From: Paroedura picta
Taxonomy: Eukaryota; Chordata; Lepidosauria; Squamata; Gekkonidae
Assembly (NCBI RefSeq): GCF_049243985.1
Contig: NC_135386.1
Location: 5,912,501-5,976,500, forward strand
Direction: 5' to 3'
Length of the DNA stretch: 64,000 bases
A program made the translations under genes and the position numbers. Below the pieces are notes generated by a model. The model was not told the DNA's origin. It worked only from the letters and a program-made list of their open reading frames with translations, and searched no databases. Of this stretch, positions 31,466-42,372 are shown piece after piece (the stretch's first letter is position 1; every line of letters starts with the position of its first letter).

Positions 31466-32210
31466 GCCCTAAGAACCCAGGAAGAGCCCTGTCACACGTG
31501 GGCCAACTAACTGCCACGGAGGGCTCACAAAGAGGGCAGAGAAGCCCCGTCAGGCCTCCCCTCTCCCAGTTTTCAGCGACAACAAATAAGAATATTGAAT
31601 ATATATATATTGTACACCAAAGCCTTGCACAAGGGAGGCGTTTTAACACCCCCATGAAAAGAAATAATACAAAAAGCTACTCATTGAATCCATGGAAACA
31701 AAGATATGAGATGAATAAAGTCAAAATAGTTTACAAATCCCAAGACATTAAGAAGTTTTACAAAGGTTAAGCTTCCCCCCCCCCTTTAAAAATCCTATCT
31801 ACGGGCCTTGTTTTAAATATCAAATTTAAATATCAAATTTAAATATCAAATTTTAATTCAAATTCAAATTTTAATTCAAATTTTAATTCAAATTTAAAAC
31901 TTTTGGGGCTCTGAATATCCGGCTGTACAATTCGCCAACATTCCTGATAAATGAGTATGCCCACATAAAACCAGACCCGTTTTGGCTTGTCCATCTTTCC
32001 TCAATGATTACCCTGTTCAATATACGTAACACACATTCAGAGAGTATTATAGTTTTTCACAACCAGGTGTTGTTCTCTCCTATGCTGCCTGATTAGGTGA
32101 AGAATTTATTTGAACCACTTGATGCAAATTGGAAGAGTTGGTGCTGAGTCTGGTTTTTTTTCTTCTTGTTTCCCCCCAAAAAAAATTTTGCCTGCTTGCA
32201 CTGGTGTTCA
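31466..32210. other. Upstream flank of PKM with AT-rich minisatellite
   Basis: No gene seen. From 31812 to 31898 there are 12-13-bp units of the type TTTAAATATCAAA and TTTTAATTCAAA. Confidence 0.75.
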
Positions 32211-32214
32211 GAGG

Positions 32215-32295
32215 TTCCCTGTAGATAGGGTGGACCCTGCTTAGCTTTCAAGGTCTGAAGGGATTAGGCTTGCCTAAGGGATCCAGGTGGACTGA
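32215..32295 (-). repeat. 5S-type SINE fragment
   Basis: Reverse complement of the 5S-like head: GGTGGACCCTGCTTAGC, AAGGTCTGAAGGGATTAGG. Confidence 0.6.
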
Positions 32296-32339
32296 GCAGA
32301 AGGAAGACTGTTCAAGTACTGAGGAGAACAATGGCTGAT

Positions 32340-32450
32340 GAAGGGGGTTGCCAGCCTCCAGGTGGTAACTGGAGAACCCCTGGGATTACAACTGATCTCC
32401 ATATTACAACAGTTTGTTCCCATGGAGAAACTGAACTACACCCCAAAACC
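32340..32450 (+). repeat. Interspersed repeat ('ccagcctccaggtggt')
   Basis: TTGCCAGCCTCCAGGTGG, ATTACAACTGATCTCC and CCCATGGAGAAACTG match longer copies at 45.5 and 50.7 kb. Confidence 0.6.
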
Positions 32451-32814
32451 AGGTTGACACGGGGCAGTCCCATGTTGCACAAGCAGAGGGTTCTTGTAAG
32501 GTTTATTTGGCCTTGCCTACTTCCTACCAAGAGTATCCATGAGACTGACTCCTCCTTGTTCTGGTCGGTTTTCATCCTGCAGTTCATGCTCCCAAGAACT
32601 GGAAATGGGTATCTCAGGCAAGGAAAGGACATCTGGCTTCTTTGCAAACAAAAGGAGCTGATGCTGTTCTTTTGAGCTAGCAGGAAATCCTTCTCTATCA
32701 GGATTAGTTCAGGAATGATAAGAGGAAGAAAGAGATGTCCTGTTCAGAGGACATGTGAACATTCGTTTTCCGTTAACGGGAATAAGAGATCATAAAAACA
32801 TGAAGTTAGCTAAA

Positions 32815-32890
32815 CAAAAATTGAGTCCAATAGCACCTTTAAGACCGTCAAAGATATATTCAAGGTGTGAGCACTCTTCCTCAGACTAAA
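32815..32890 (-). repeat. 'ctttaagaccaac' repeat copy
   Basis: GAGTCCAATAGCACCTTTAA, GATATATTCAAGGTGTGAG and CTTCCTCAGAC, one arm only. Confidence 0.65.
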
Positions 32891-33009
32891 TGAACAACTA
32901 TCTTAAGTGTAGAGATACAAGGCAAAAGGAAATTGTGGCAAATTAGTAAATTAGTAAACTGTGTCATAATATTCAAATTAAGCCATACAATGCCATATGA
33001 TAATTCTTT

Positions 33010-33115
33010 GCTAAACAGCTAATCAGTCCTTTTGAGGTCAGTTGTAGTAAATTCCACATATTAATTAACCTTTGGGTGAAAAGTACTTCCTTTTGTCTGT
33101 TCCTTTTATCCGGCA
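33010..33115 (-). repeat. CR1/L3-like LINE fragment
   Basis: AATTCCACATATTAATTAAC, GGGTGAAAAGTACTTCCTTT and TGTCTGTTCC resemble the segment at 7.44-7.51 kb. Confidence 0.5.
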
Positions 33116-33955
33116 AGGGACAGAAATCCTTGCAGTTCTACTTGGGGCTGGAGAACACAGAAAAACTGAGATATGGTGTTTTGGTGGGGTCGTTCTTTGG
33201 AATGAAGTCTTTTGCTACCTTCTGTCAAGGGAGGGCTATTAAGTCTAAGGCCTTTTTTGAGAAAGAATCTGGAGGCCTTAAAGGATTCACATAGCCAATG
33301 GTATAAAAGATGGGGCAAAATCTGACAACAAAGGTCACAACTGGAGATGGGCAGCTGAATGGGCCGGGATAAAGGATTGCCTTTTTGTCTTGCAAATGCC
33401 AACCATTGGAATGGAAATCTCAAAAGAGGAAAGTCTGCAGTTCAGAGAGGAAAGCAGCAATAGTCCTGGGGGAAATGCCTATTTACGTTGTAAGCAGAGA
33501 ATCACTATTTCCTGTTAACCTTTCTTTCCCAGGAAGAACTGTAGGCCATTTAGAAAATCTGGGAACAAGCTCTTCTTTGGGAAGGGGTTTACTCCTTTGT
33601 TAGACAGATAACCAGAGAATAGTCTAAGGTAATGTGTCAATATTATGTCAATGGGAGGGGAACACTTAGGAAATTACCTTCTAATTGACTGGATCCGCTC
33701 TCTGTTCTTAAATGTTGAAGCTCATCTGAGTGTGAAAAAGGTATAATTGCCAGGTCCCCCCCCCCCCCCCGCCTCCCAGCCACTAGTGGGGAAGGGCTGC
33801 CAGATCCAGATGGGGATGGAGTCCAGGGACCCCAGAGGAGTATCATGCCATTTTCCTAAGCTGATCTATGTCTGAAGATAATAATAATGAGAATTTTATT
33901 TTTATAACCTGCTCTTTCCTGGTAGGTTCAGGTAGAGGAGTTCAGGGGGATAACC
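33116..33955. other. No recognisable gene
   Basis: Unassigned, with a poly-C run near 33757-33770 and a possible fragment of the 'ctccaggtggt' repeat at 33745-33850. Confidence 0.4.
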
Positions 33956-33959
33956 ATAT

Positions 33960-34335
33960 TGGCATGAAGAAATAGAACAAAGTTTGAGTCTAGTGGCACC
34001 TAAGACCAATCAAAGGTAAATTCTGGGTATCAGTTTTCGTGTGCATGCACACTTCTTCTGATTCCCAGAATTAAACTTTGTCGGCCTTAAAGGTGTCCCT
34101 GGCTCAAACATTGTTCATCAGATGAACGCATCCCTAAATATAAATGTCGGTTTCCTTTTTTTATGTCATTTGTTTTATGTGATCTGTAGAAGTGTGCATG
34201 ACATGAAAGCTTATACCTAGAATTAAACACTGTTGGTCCTAAAGGTGGACTCAAATTTTGGAGATGAGCTGTAATTCTGGAGGCTCCTCGGGCCCCGCCT
34301 GGAGGCTGGCATCCCTAGCTGGGGGGCGGGATCAG
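33960..34335. repeat. Two 'ctttaagaccaac' copies (one foldback) and an adjoining repeat scrap
   Basis: GAGTCTAGTGGCACCTAAG at 33985 pairs with CTTAAAGGTGTCCCTGGCTC at 34085 around CGTGTGCATGCACAC. A second arm follows at 34195-34260, then TGGAGGCTGGCATCCCTAG at about 34300. Confidence 0.6.
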
Positions 34336-34424
34336 AGCCCTGTGCGTGTGAGACTCAACATATTAGAGAAGCATATGCAGTATGTAGCAAGAGTTGACTT
34401 CAGGTCTGCTTCACCATGCCAGGA

Positions 34425-34565
34425 GAATGAGGCGATCGGAGAGTGTGATCTGGGAGACCCGAGTTCAGATCTGCCATCAGATGTGAAACATATTAGGTGA
34501 CCTTGGGCTAGTCACGTTTTCTAGGTCAAATTGACTTGATGGCATTTAACACACACACGAAACCT
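34425..34565 (+). repeat. tRNA-SINE, diverged, with BovB-like tail piece
   Basis: ATCTGGGAGACCCGAGTTCAG, GGTGACCTTGGGCTAGTCAC, then GACTTGATGGCATTTAACAC and a CA-rich end. Confidence 0.5.
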
Positions 34566-35269
34566 ACCTCCTAGGGCTGTTTTGGATATAAAACGGGCAA
34601 AGGAAAACTATATCCTCGGTGGGGTCAGAGAGATTGCGAGGGCAAATCAGTGGGTGTGAAAGAAGACCTCTACCCAAGTCTTTCTGCCCCTTATCATGGC
34701 TCTTACAGGAAATAAAGCCAACGGGAAGAAAATGGCCCACAGTGACCCCTGCAGGGAAGACTGAGAAAGGTTAGCCCCCCCACCCACCCTGCCCAGCTGC
34801 ATTTCCATGGCTGGTTTGGAAGCATAGTTTTCCTGAGGCACTTGGATGCCTGTGCCCAGCCCTCATGGAAATCAAAGTACCAGAATTTGACCGTTAAGAG
34901 TTTGAAGTTACTCATTCCTGAAGTCTTCACAGGATATTGATGGTGTGGAAGACTATGACGGGGTTTGCCCAGTCATCCTGTGTCTGACTCACCATTTCGT
35001 GGCCTTTCATGAGTCTTCTCAAGCGATCACTGCTTTTCCCCCTCTTGGCAGCCTGTCCGTAGGTTGGAAGTTCTATTCTCTTTCTGCAATGATTTTTGTA
35101 GTGCTGCAGATGGCCCATTTATGTTCCCTGCGAAGACAAAGCTTTCTTATTCTATTCACAGGGCTATAAATGCGAATGGGGGCAGCTCAGCCCACCCCTT
35201 CCTCCCACAGAATCGAATTCATCCTGTTGCCTGCACTGCAGAAAGCGATATTGTATACAGTAATGTTGA

Positions 35270-35585
35270 TTCAAGGCAGTGTGGCGTAGTGGTTAGAGGC
35301 TCAGATTGAAATCTCAACACCACCATGGAAGTTTACTTCAGGCTTGTCCAGAGGTGGCCAAACTGTGGCTGTCCAGCGGTCTGTGGACCACAATTCCCAT
35401 GAGCACCTAGTGGTAATCCATGGATCTCTGGAGAGTCACAATTTGACAACCCCTGGGCTATGTTTGCCTATCCTGCCTGATGTGGTTGTTGGGAGGATAA
35501 AATGAAGGTTGGAAGAATGATATTCTTAGCCACTTGGGATCCCCAATGGGAGGGAAAGTGTGGTATAAATGTGTAAATAATACAG
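35270..35585 (+). repeat. tRNA-SINE split by a hAT MITE
   Basis: The 5' part (GCAGTGTGGCGTAGTGGTTAG ... CCATGGAAG) and 3' part (TGGTTGTTGGGAGGATAAAATG ... GGTATAAATG) are one SINE separated by the element at 35349-35455. Confidence 0.75.
35349..35455. mobile_element. hAT foldback MITE inside a SINE, 107 bp
   Basis: Starts CAGAGGTGGCCAAACTG and ends TTTGACAACCCCTG. Any target duplication is too eroded to be sure of, in keeping with an older insertion. Confidence 0.75.
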
Positions 35586-36380
35586 CAATTTATAATACAG
35601 AACTTTATAATTCAGCGTTTAGCAGGGTTTGATTCCACACTCCTCAACGTACAGAGGAGAGGAACAGAAGGCAACTATAAGCCACTCTGAGACTTGGGTA
35701 GTAAAAAAACAGGGTACAAAAATCAGCTCTTCCTCTTTTTCATAATTATAGTCAGCCTTGAAGACGACTATGGATTATTGGATAGAACAGTGATTGTGGA
35801 ACGGGTTAATTCCTTACATGTATGTTTTCAAAGTTGTGGCGGTGGCTTGTAGGTGCTTTAGTTCTCTTTAATGACAATTACTTCCAGTTTATTTAGTGTT
35901 CCTTAAGGGAACTTCCCCGTAAGCACTGGTGGAGGTCCCGTTGTCACCTTCTCACATTGCTAAATCCCCCAAATTCATATCTAAAAACATCTAGTTTGGG
36001 TAACGTTAACTAAAGACTGCTGCTTATGCTTCTCCTATTGCTATAGCTTCCTTTCTGCTATAAGCAAGAGGCTACTGAGATCCTCACTGGTATATACAGA
36101 TCTTGGTGCTGGCAGGACACGCCTTTTGGCAAGTCTCCCGTTTTCTGGCTAGGAAGATTGTACAGGTTCCCCAAGCAGCTCATTCTTGTAGAAGCAGTCA
36201 GTGTGAAATCTCTGTTTGACTAAGCAGAGATTAGTTAGATGGGGAGGCGGGACGTGCATTTTCTGGGGACTGGAAATCCCTGGCACCACGTCATAAAGGC
36301 ACTGGAGCAAGAAAGTAGACTCCTCTGAAACACGGTTCCGGAAGAGAGTTTTATGGATACCGTGGACCGCCAAAAAGACA

Positions 36381-36900
36381 AACCAGTGGCTTCTATTTAT
36401 TTGTTTGTTTGTTTGTTTATTATTTTAGATTTATATACTGCCTCTCCTGGCAAGTCAGCTCGGGACAGTTGACAACACGGTAACTTTTGCAGTATTAATT
36501 AAAAACAATTAAAACCAGTTAAAACATTTCCTGGAGATTCCATTGCCACAGTAGTATCCAGCAGTTGCCAAGAATATGGCACCGCCGTGCGCCAGCTGGC
36601 TGGGAGCGTGCAGTTAATAAATACGATAATAAATAAAAAATATAATAAATATTTCCGGGAGGAGTGGTCTGTCACAGGAGGGGGAAAGCTCTACTACATT
36701 ACTGGTTATTGGCCCCAATCAAACGCCTGGCGGAAGAGTTCTGTCTTGCTAGCCCTCCAAAACTGAGCTAACTCCTGAAGGGCCCGCAGCTCTTCCGGGA
36801 GCTCATTCCACTAGGTAGGGGCCAGGACCAAAAACGTCCCAAACGTACCTTCTAGATCAAATCAAGCCTGAACTCTCCCCAGAAGCTAAACATGACTAAA
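36381..36900 (-). repeat. LINE 3' end (CR1/L2-like)
   Basis: On the minus strand the text runs GTCCTGGCCCCTACC, TGGAATGAGCTCCCGGAAGA, GCTCTTCCG and CGCCAGGCGTTTG, and ends GGCAGTATATAAAT with a TTTG/TTTA run (plus 36390-36430). This order is that of the C-terminal coding and 3' end of a CR1/L2-class LINE. Confidence 0.6.
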
Positions 36901-36954
36901 ATTTCTTGTTATGACCGACATGCTGTAATAAAATTCTGATTTGACTAAACTGAA

Positions 36955-37100
36955 GCTATCATATTTTGCTCACATTAGGAGAAGACGAGGGTCACTGGAA
37001 AAGACGACAATGCTAAGAAAAGTGGAAGGTAGCAGGAAAGAGGAAGATGAAACATGAGATGGATTGACTCAACCGAGTGAGTCTGCAATAACTGAGCAAC
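36955..37100 (+). repeat. BovB (RTE) LINE fragment
   Basis: GGAAAAGACGACAATGCTAA, AAGTGGAAGG and ACATGAGATGGATTGACTCA translate to a KDDNAKK...MRWIDS-like segment of the BovB ORF2 C-terminus. Broken. Confidence 0.65.
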
Positions 37101-37384
37101 AGGACGTTTTAAAGGACATTCATTCATACGTGATTTGATGGAACTTCACACACACAGAGAGAGCAGTTGGAAATCTGTCTTCAGCCCTGGCTCAAAAACC
37201 ACAATAGTGCCCTCCTCCTCAAAAGCGAGTGTCCTCCAAATTCCACCCACTTGTATTCTCTGAAGAACAGCTTTGTTCTAAAAGGATCGGTTTGTGCCAG
37301 TGGAAAAAAATCTTTCAGAACAAACCACACGGCCATCTATAGAAGCGGAAACAAAATCAAGGTCTGTGAGAGTCAGGCTAGATA

Positions 37385-37560
37385 AGGTCGTTTTAGAGGT
37401 TAGCCGTGTTGATCTCCAGGAGAAAAGCTAGACTTCCTTAGTGACCCACAAAATTTGTGGGATATACTTGGAGTCAAAGTATTTGACAGAGAGAGCTTTG
37501 ACTCTCAAAAGTTTGTATCCTGAAAATCTTGTTGAACAGCCCATTCAAGTAATATTTGTT
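37385..37560. repeat. Probable 'ctttaagaccaac' repeat copy, diverged
   Basis: Begins with GTTAGCCGTGTTGATCTCC, as do copies at 40.69, 56.28 and 58.45 kb. Poorly preserved. Confidence 0.35.
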
Positions 37561-37672
37561 TGCTAACAGTTCAGAGGTGCTGATTTCTATATTTAGTCTC
37601 ACATTTCACCGTACTTATCCACTGACATGAGAAACAGTGGAGGTCTCCTATCCAAGTCTTGATCAGCCTTAG

Positions 37673-37945
37673 AGCAAGGCTTGGTGTAGTGGTTAAGAGT
37701 GGCAGCCTCTGCTCTGGAGAACTGGCCTTGATTCCTCACTCCTCCACATGGAGCCAGCTGGGTGGCTTTGGGCTAGTCACAGTCCTGTTAGAAGCTGATC
37801 TCACGGTTCTCTCAGAGCTCTCTCATCCCCACCTACCTCATAGGAATTCTGTTGTGGGGAGAGGAAGGGTAGGTGATTGTAAGCCACTTTGAGACTCCTT
37901 CGGGTAGTCAAAAGTGGTGTCCCAAAAAAATAAGCTCTTCTTCTG
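37673..37945 (+). repeat. tRNA-SINE, near full length
   Basis: A-box-like TGGTGTAGTGGTTAAGAG, a B-box-like segment, GGGCTAGTCACAGTCC, CTCTCAGAGCTCTCTCA and AGACTCCTTCGGGTAG, then a TTCTTCTT tail. Confidence 0.85.
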
Positions 37946-37956
37946 TTCTCTAAAAG

Positions 37957-38200
37957 CTAGCTTGGTGTAGTGGTTAAGAGCGGTGGCTTCTAATCTGCCG
38001 AGCTGGGTTTGACCTTGGACTTGTCACAGCACTGATAAAGCTGTTCTGACCGAGCAGTAATATCAGGGCTTCCTCAGCCTCACCTCCCTCACAGGGTGTC
38101 TGTTGTGGGGAGAGGAAAGGGGATTGGAAGCCGCTTTGAGACTCCTGGTAGAGAAAAGCAGCATATAAAATTAAACTCTTCTTTTTCTTCTTCAAAAAAG
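37957..38200 (+). repeat. tRNA-SINE, second tandem copy
   Basis: Follows the previous copy directly: TTGGTGTAGTGGTTAAGAGC, GCTGGGTTTGACC, CTCACAGGGTGTCTGTTG, GCCGCTTTGAGACTCC and a TTCTTTTTCTTC tail. Insertion into the older copy's tail is likely. Confidence 0.85.
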
Positions 38201-38486
38201 GTGGCAGCATCGGATGCTCGCCAATTTGGGCCTGGCAGAAAGGTTATGGAGGAAACCACTGATTTTTCAATTCACTTCTTTAGAAGCCATGCCATGCGAT
38301 ATTGGTGGCTCCATCTAGCGAGAAAAATGTGCAGTTACCTCAGATTTCCCTTGGACTTCTCTCTTGCTCTTCATGTGCCACCTGACAAGCATTCACCTCA
38401 GACCTCTCTCCTGCAGCTGCACTGACCATCCAAGAAACATCCTGATCCTGATCAGCTACCATCACACTGTAAAAAAGAATTACACT

Positions 38487-38620
38487 AGTTAAGAGTGGCA
38501 GCCTCTAATCTGGCAAGCTAGGTTTGATTCCCTGCTCCTCCACATGCAGCTAGCTGGATGGCAGGGCTGATGGGATTTGTAGTCCATGGACACCTGGACA
38601 GCTACAATTTGGCCACCCTG
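38487..38620 (+). repeat. SINE 5' fragment joined to a hAT MITE fragment
   Basis: SINE head (TTAAGAGTGGCAGCCTC, GGTTTGATTCCC) runs to about 38560, then MITE right-arm sequence (TTTGTAGTCCATGGACACC) to 38620. Confidence 0.65.
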
Positions 38621-38621
38621 C

Positions 38622-38835
38622 AAATCTATGGTCTGTCTCCAAATCTCCAGGTTTCTCCCAACGTAGACTGGGAAGCCTGAATCACAATGGATCTCTAGCA
38701 TAAAGAGATCAATTTCCATGGAGAAAATGACAGCTTTGGGAGAAAGAATGGCCCTTATGCCACTACACTCTATCCTCTCTATGCTCCACCCCCAAATTGC
38801 CAGGAATTTCCAGATCTGGTGTTGGCAACCATAAG
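38622..38835 (-). repeat. Interspersed repeat ('aaatctccaggaatttcc'), rearranged copy
   Basis: Contains TCTCCAAATCTCCAGG, TCCATGGAGAAAATG and CCACCCCCAAATTGCCAGG and ends GTGTTGGCAACC. Confidence 0.5.
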
Positions 38836-38979
38836 TCCAGCATCCTCTGTCACACAATGGTTAACAGGCATGGAGTCTGAGGCCTTTTCCTGATCTTTCA
38901 CCCTGGCTCTGGAATCTTTCTGTGTATATAGAGGTTTCCTTCAGTCACCATGGCTAGTGATCACTTTTCAGGGTACTAA

Positions 38980-39078
38980 TTCTGGTTTGGGAAATTCCTG
39001 CACATTCAAAGCTGGAGCTTGGGGAGGGCAGGGTCTGGCGAGGGGAGGGGCCTCAGGGGGAGGTATAATGCCAGAATC
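38980..39078 (-). repeat. Interspersed repeat fragment
   Basis: GCTTGGGGAGGGCAGGG and GGGAGGTATAATGCCAGA look like the reverse of the same family. Confidence 0.45.
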
Positions 39079-39090
39079 AAAGCTCCAAGA

Positions 39091-39350
39091 TGAGAGCCAG
39101 AGTGGTATAGTGATTAAGAGTGGCAGACTCTAATCTGGTTAACTGGGTTTGATTCCCCACCTCCTCCACACGCAGCCGGCTGGGTGACCTTGGGCCAGTC
39201 ACCATTCTATCAGAGCTGTTCTCGCAGAGCAGTTCTCTCAGAGCTCTCTCAGCCCTACCTCCCTCACAGGGTGTCTGTTGTGGGGAGAGGAAGGGAAGGT
39301 GGTTATAAGCTGTTTTGAGACTCCTTTGGGCAGTGAAAAGCAGTGACTGG
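39091..39350 (+). repeat. tRNA-SINE, near full length
   Basis: GAGTGGTATAGTGATTAAGAG, GGGTTTGATTCCCC, GGGTGACCTTGGGCCAGTC, CTCCCTCACAGGGTGTCTG and GGGCAGTGAAAAGCAG. Confidence 0.85.
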
Positions 39351-39479
39351 CAGGTTTTTAGAGTAGCAAGGGAGTTCATATCAGTGGCCAGTTACCCAAA
39401 GCACTGCAAAACAAAGACCGGTTGGATAACCAAGTATTTCAGAACAGAGGGATTTTCCCAGGCGGCTTTAAGCCCAACA

Positions 39480-39618
39480 GGCTTAATTCTGGGTATGAGC
39501 TTCTATATGCATGCACACTTTATCATATATCCGACAAAGTATGCAAATGCACGAAAGCTTACATCCAGAATTAAACTTTGTTGGTCTTCAGGGTGCCACT
39601 GGACCCAAATTTGGTTTG
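39480..39618. repeat. 'ctttaagaccaac' repeat, foldback-like
   Basis: TTAATTCTGGGTATGAGC at left and TACATCCAGAATTAAAC at right flank CATGCACAC. It ends CAGGGTGCCACTGGACCC. Confidence 0.65.
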
Positions 39619-39732
39619 ATTGCTTCAGACCAACAGGGTGACCCACCTGAATCTAACAACCACAGTGACAGATGTGAGTCCCACAGGAAAAGAATGAATG
39701 CTTCTTGTTTGTGAGCCTGGAAAGTCTTAATG

Positions 39733-39800
39733 CAGGGGTGGCCAAACTGCGGCAGGGGCTCATGGGAATTGTAGTCCAGGGACATCTGGAGAGCCCATGG
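39733..39800. mobile_element. hAT foldback MITE, truncated
   Basis: CAGGGGTGGCCAAACTGCGG is joined directly to GGGCTCATGGGAATTGTAG; most of the left arm is missing. Confidence 0.7.
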
Positions 39801-40684
39801 GACCAACCTCGTGCAATTTGTAGAGCTGCCACTAGAGGGCAGGCCCAACACATGTTACGACAACACAGACGCACTTCTCTGGATCCAAGTTTTCCTCAGG
39901 AAGAGGGCAAACGCGAAACGTCACCCATGGAAATTATAAAGGGTGTGACCCTTAACCACCCTGACTTGAAAGGAACTTGAGTCTCACTGACATCATGAGG
40001 CCTTTTGCAAAACAAACACGTCTAAGACTGAGATGGCCCAATTTTGGCGAAAGGAGTCCTTTGGTCTAACTCGTTTGCCTGCGGATGGGATTTGCCTATT
40101 TGAGGGCCAGTTTAAGCAAAGCTGCACCTTTTTCAGTCCTTGGGGCTAAGGAGGGTGTAACGCTGCCTAAGACGAAGACGACCGAGGCAAGAAGCTTTAT
40201 TAAAATGAAAGGGGCTGTCGTTGATTATCGGCACGGTAGCCCCCATGGACATCCGTGTGGCATTTTACAAGTGACAGAAGGAAAACATAGATCTCTGCCC
40301 CGAGGAACCTACAGCCTTATAGGATTGATGAAAAAGATCCCAGCTGGAAGATGGATCTAGACCCTACCTGGAAGATGGCAACCCTAGTTTCACAATGTTA
40401 TAGAACGGCCATTTATATTCCTCCCCAGCACAGTGTGTCCGTCCTTCTGCTTTTAGCTCAAGATCCTGAAGTCATGTCCTCGAGGCTGGAATCGAATGCG
40501 ATGAGAACAATGGCTAGAGTCGCTGAATTAGCAGAATGTTCAGGTAGCATTACCACTGCCGGCGCATTCAGACATCATAAACAAGCTGGATTTCCCTCGT
40601 GATGGGCACAGTTCAGCTCCTGCGCTCCCTCCCTGCTTCCTTTGCCCACCGTCCTTCTAGAAGCATTACGAAGGTTAAGGCCTG
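39801..40684. other. No gene; unique sequence with a CpG-retaining core
   Basis: No repeat recognised except a possible scrap at 40335-40390 (GATGGCAACCCTAG). The part from 40430 to 40610 is unique and keeps CpGs. Confidence 0.4.
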
Positions 40685-40750
40685 AAAACCTAGGTAGCCG
40701 TGTTGGTCTAAAGCAGCAAGGGGAAAAAAAATGAAGTCCAGTATCTGTAG
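40685..40750. repeat. 'ctttaagaccaac' repeat end
   Basis: AGGTAGCCGTGTTGGTCTAA and GAAGTCCAGTA. Confidence 0.5.
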
Positions 40751-40844
40751 CTGGAGAAGGCTGGAGAAGGAATAAAACAGTTCCTGCGGGCCTGAATACC
40801 TTCCAGTCATCACGTCAGTGTCTAAACATGGGTACTTCAACAGA

Positions 40845-41020
40845 CTAGGACACGGGTTCGAATCCCCACTTGTGCCATGGATGATTCCTGGGTAACCTTG
40901 GGGCAGCCAGCCTCTTTCAGCGCAGCCTACCTCACAGGGTGGTTGTTGTGAGGAGAAAACGGAGAACACGAGAACAGCGCAAGCCATTTTGGGTGTCCAC
41001 TGAGGGATAATGGCGCAGTA
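40845..41020 (+). repeat. tRNA-SINE, second subfamily
   Basis: B box GGGTTCGAATCCCC, GGTAACCTTGGGGCAGCC, CTCACAGGGTGGTTGTTGTG and GCCATTTTGGGTGTCCACTG. Confidence 0.75.
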
Positions 41021-41984
41021 TGAATTAATTCATAAAGCGAAACGAAACAGTGCCCTCGCTGCTTTGAGGCCGCAGTGATTTCGCCACTGGCTCTGAATGT
41101 GGGCGAGTCAGGTTCAAAACGCCGTGGGTGGCCTCAGGCTATCTGTCTTCACCCCCCATCTCCCTCACTGCGTGTCGGCTGTTGTGAGTGAGCTTTCAAA
41201 ATGTCCCTCTAAGCTCCCCGGAGGAAAGTCATTACGATCGGTATGTCTTGTCATGCTTTTGAATCTCACTTCCTGTTTCCTGTCCCTGAAACCAAAACAC
41301 CCTGTTGCTGCCACACCGCCGATTAAAGGGATGCCTCAGCTATGACTCGGGCGGCTAGCTCCCCTCACGCTTCCTCCGAATTGTTGACTAGGGATGCCTG
41401 CCTGATCGAAGGCCACTTTTGATGCTGACATCCCTCGTCAAGAAACTCACGTTCCAGCAAGCATGACTACACGAGCATTTTGTCTGTGGTTTATCGCAGC
41501 TGTGCCTCATCTTCTCTTCAAAACAATCACAGTGGTGATAAATCCACAGGTTCAGGGACCAGGACAGTGGGACTCCATCCAGCTCTTTATTGTGACCCCA
41601 GCTCAAAAGTACAGGAGGCAAAACTGAACTGGAGAAATCCCACAAAACCCCAACTTATGCATACAGGGGAACAAATGGATCTTCCTGCCAGAGCTTGCTA
41701 TTGGTTAGTTGATGAATCCGGCCGACGGGATCTGACCTCATGCTGGCCAATCGCATGTTCAGGATGATGATCCTGCCTCAGACTCAAGCTCAGTCCTCGG
41801 CAGTTCTACATACACAACAGGGAGGGTCTTTTCTGCCCTCCTAAATAGGTAGGTTGACTTAACAGTCACGATCTCTTGGGATGGGAAAGGGAACTGGAAA
41901 GGGAGGAGAACTCTGATTGGTCTTACCGTGCTTACCCCTCACCTGGTTCATTCATCCCCCACAGCCATGACTTCACCTGCCACT
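41021..41984. other. No recognisable gene or repeat
   Basis: Unassigned; short frames only. Confidence 0.4.
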
Positions 41985-42372
41985 GATGCTGGACGTTGAA
42001 CACGTGAAGCCGCCATATTGGGTCAACCCATTGGTCTATCAAGGTCACTGTTGTTTACTCAGAGTAGCAGTGGCTCCTCAAGATCTCAGGCCGAAGGCTT
42101 TCTCATCACCTACGACATACATATGTGTCATCAAGTCACAATTCTCTTGTGAGAACACCAGCGAGCAACTTTCAAGTCAAGCAAGAAGTCTCCCATCCAA
42201 CTACAGACCCTGTGTAACTTCCAAGAGATGATGAGATCAAGTTATACCACAGCAGTTCCACGTTCCACCTCACCCTAATACCTGATTGTTTTAATGGGAG
42301 GTGTCAGGAATTGAACCAAAGACCTACGGCTTGCAAAGCAGAGGCTCCATCGCTGAGCCAAGGTCACTATGC
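41985..42372 (-). repeat. tRNA-derived SINE, third family, interrupted
   Basis: Reverse copy: 3' part GTGAAGCCGCCATATTGGG, CATTGGTCTATCAAGGTCA at left, and the tRNA-like head GAATTGAACCAAAGACC, GCTTGCAAAGCAGAGGC at right. About 160 bp of unrelated sequence (42117-42275) splits it. Confidence 0.6.

Noticed and set aside
37680-37760. tRNA gene suggested by A- and B-box-like motifs
   Set aside because: No cloverleaf can be closed and the motif is followed by a SINE body repeated many times.
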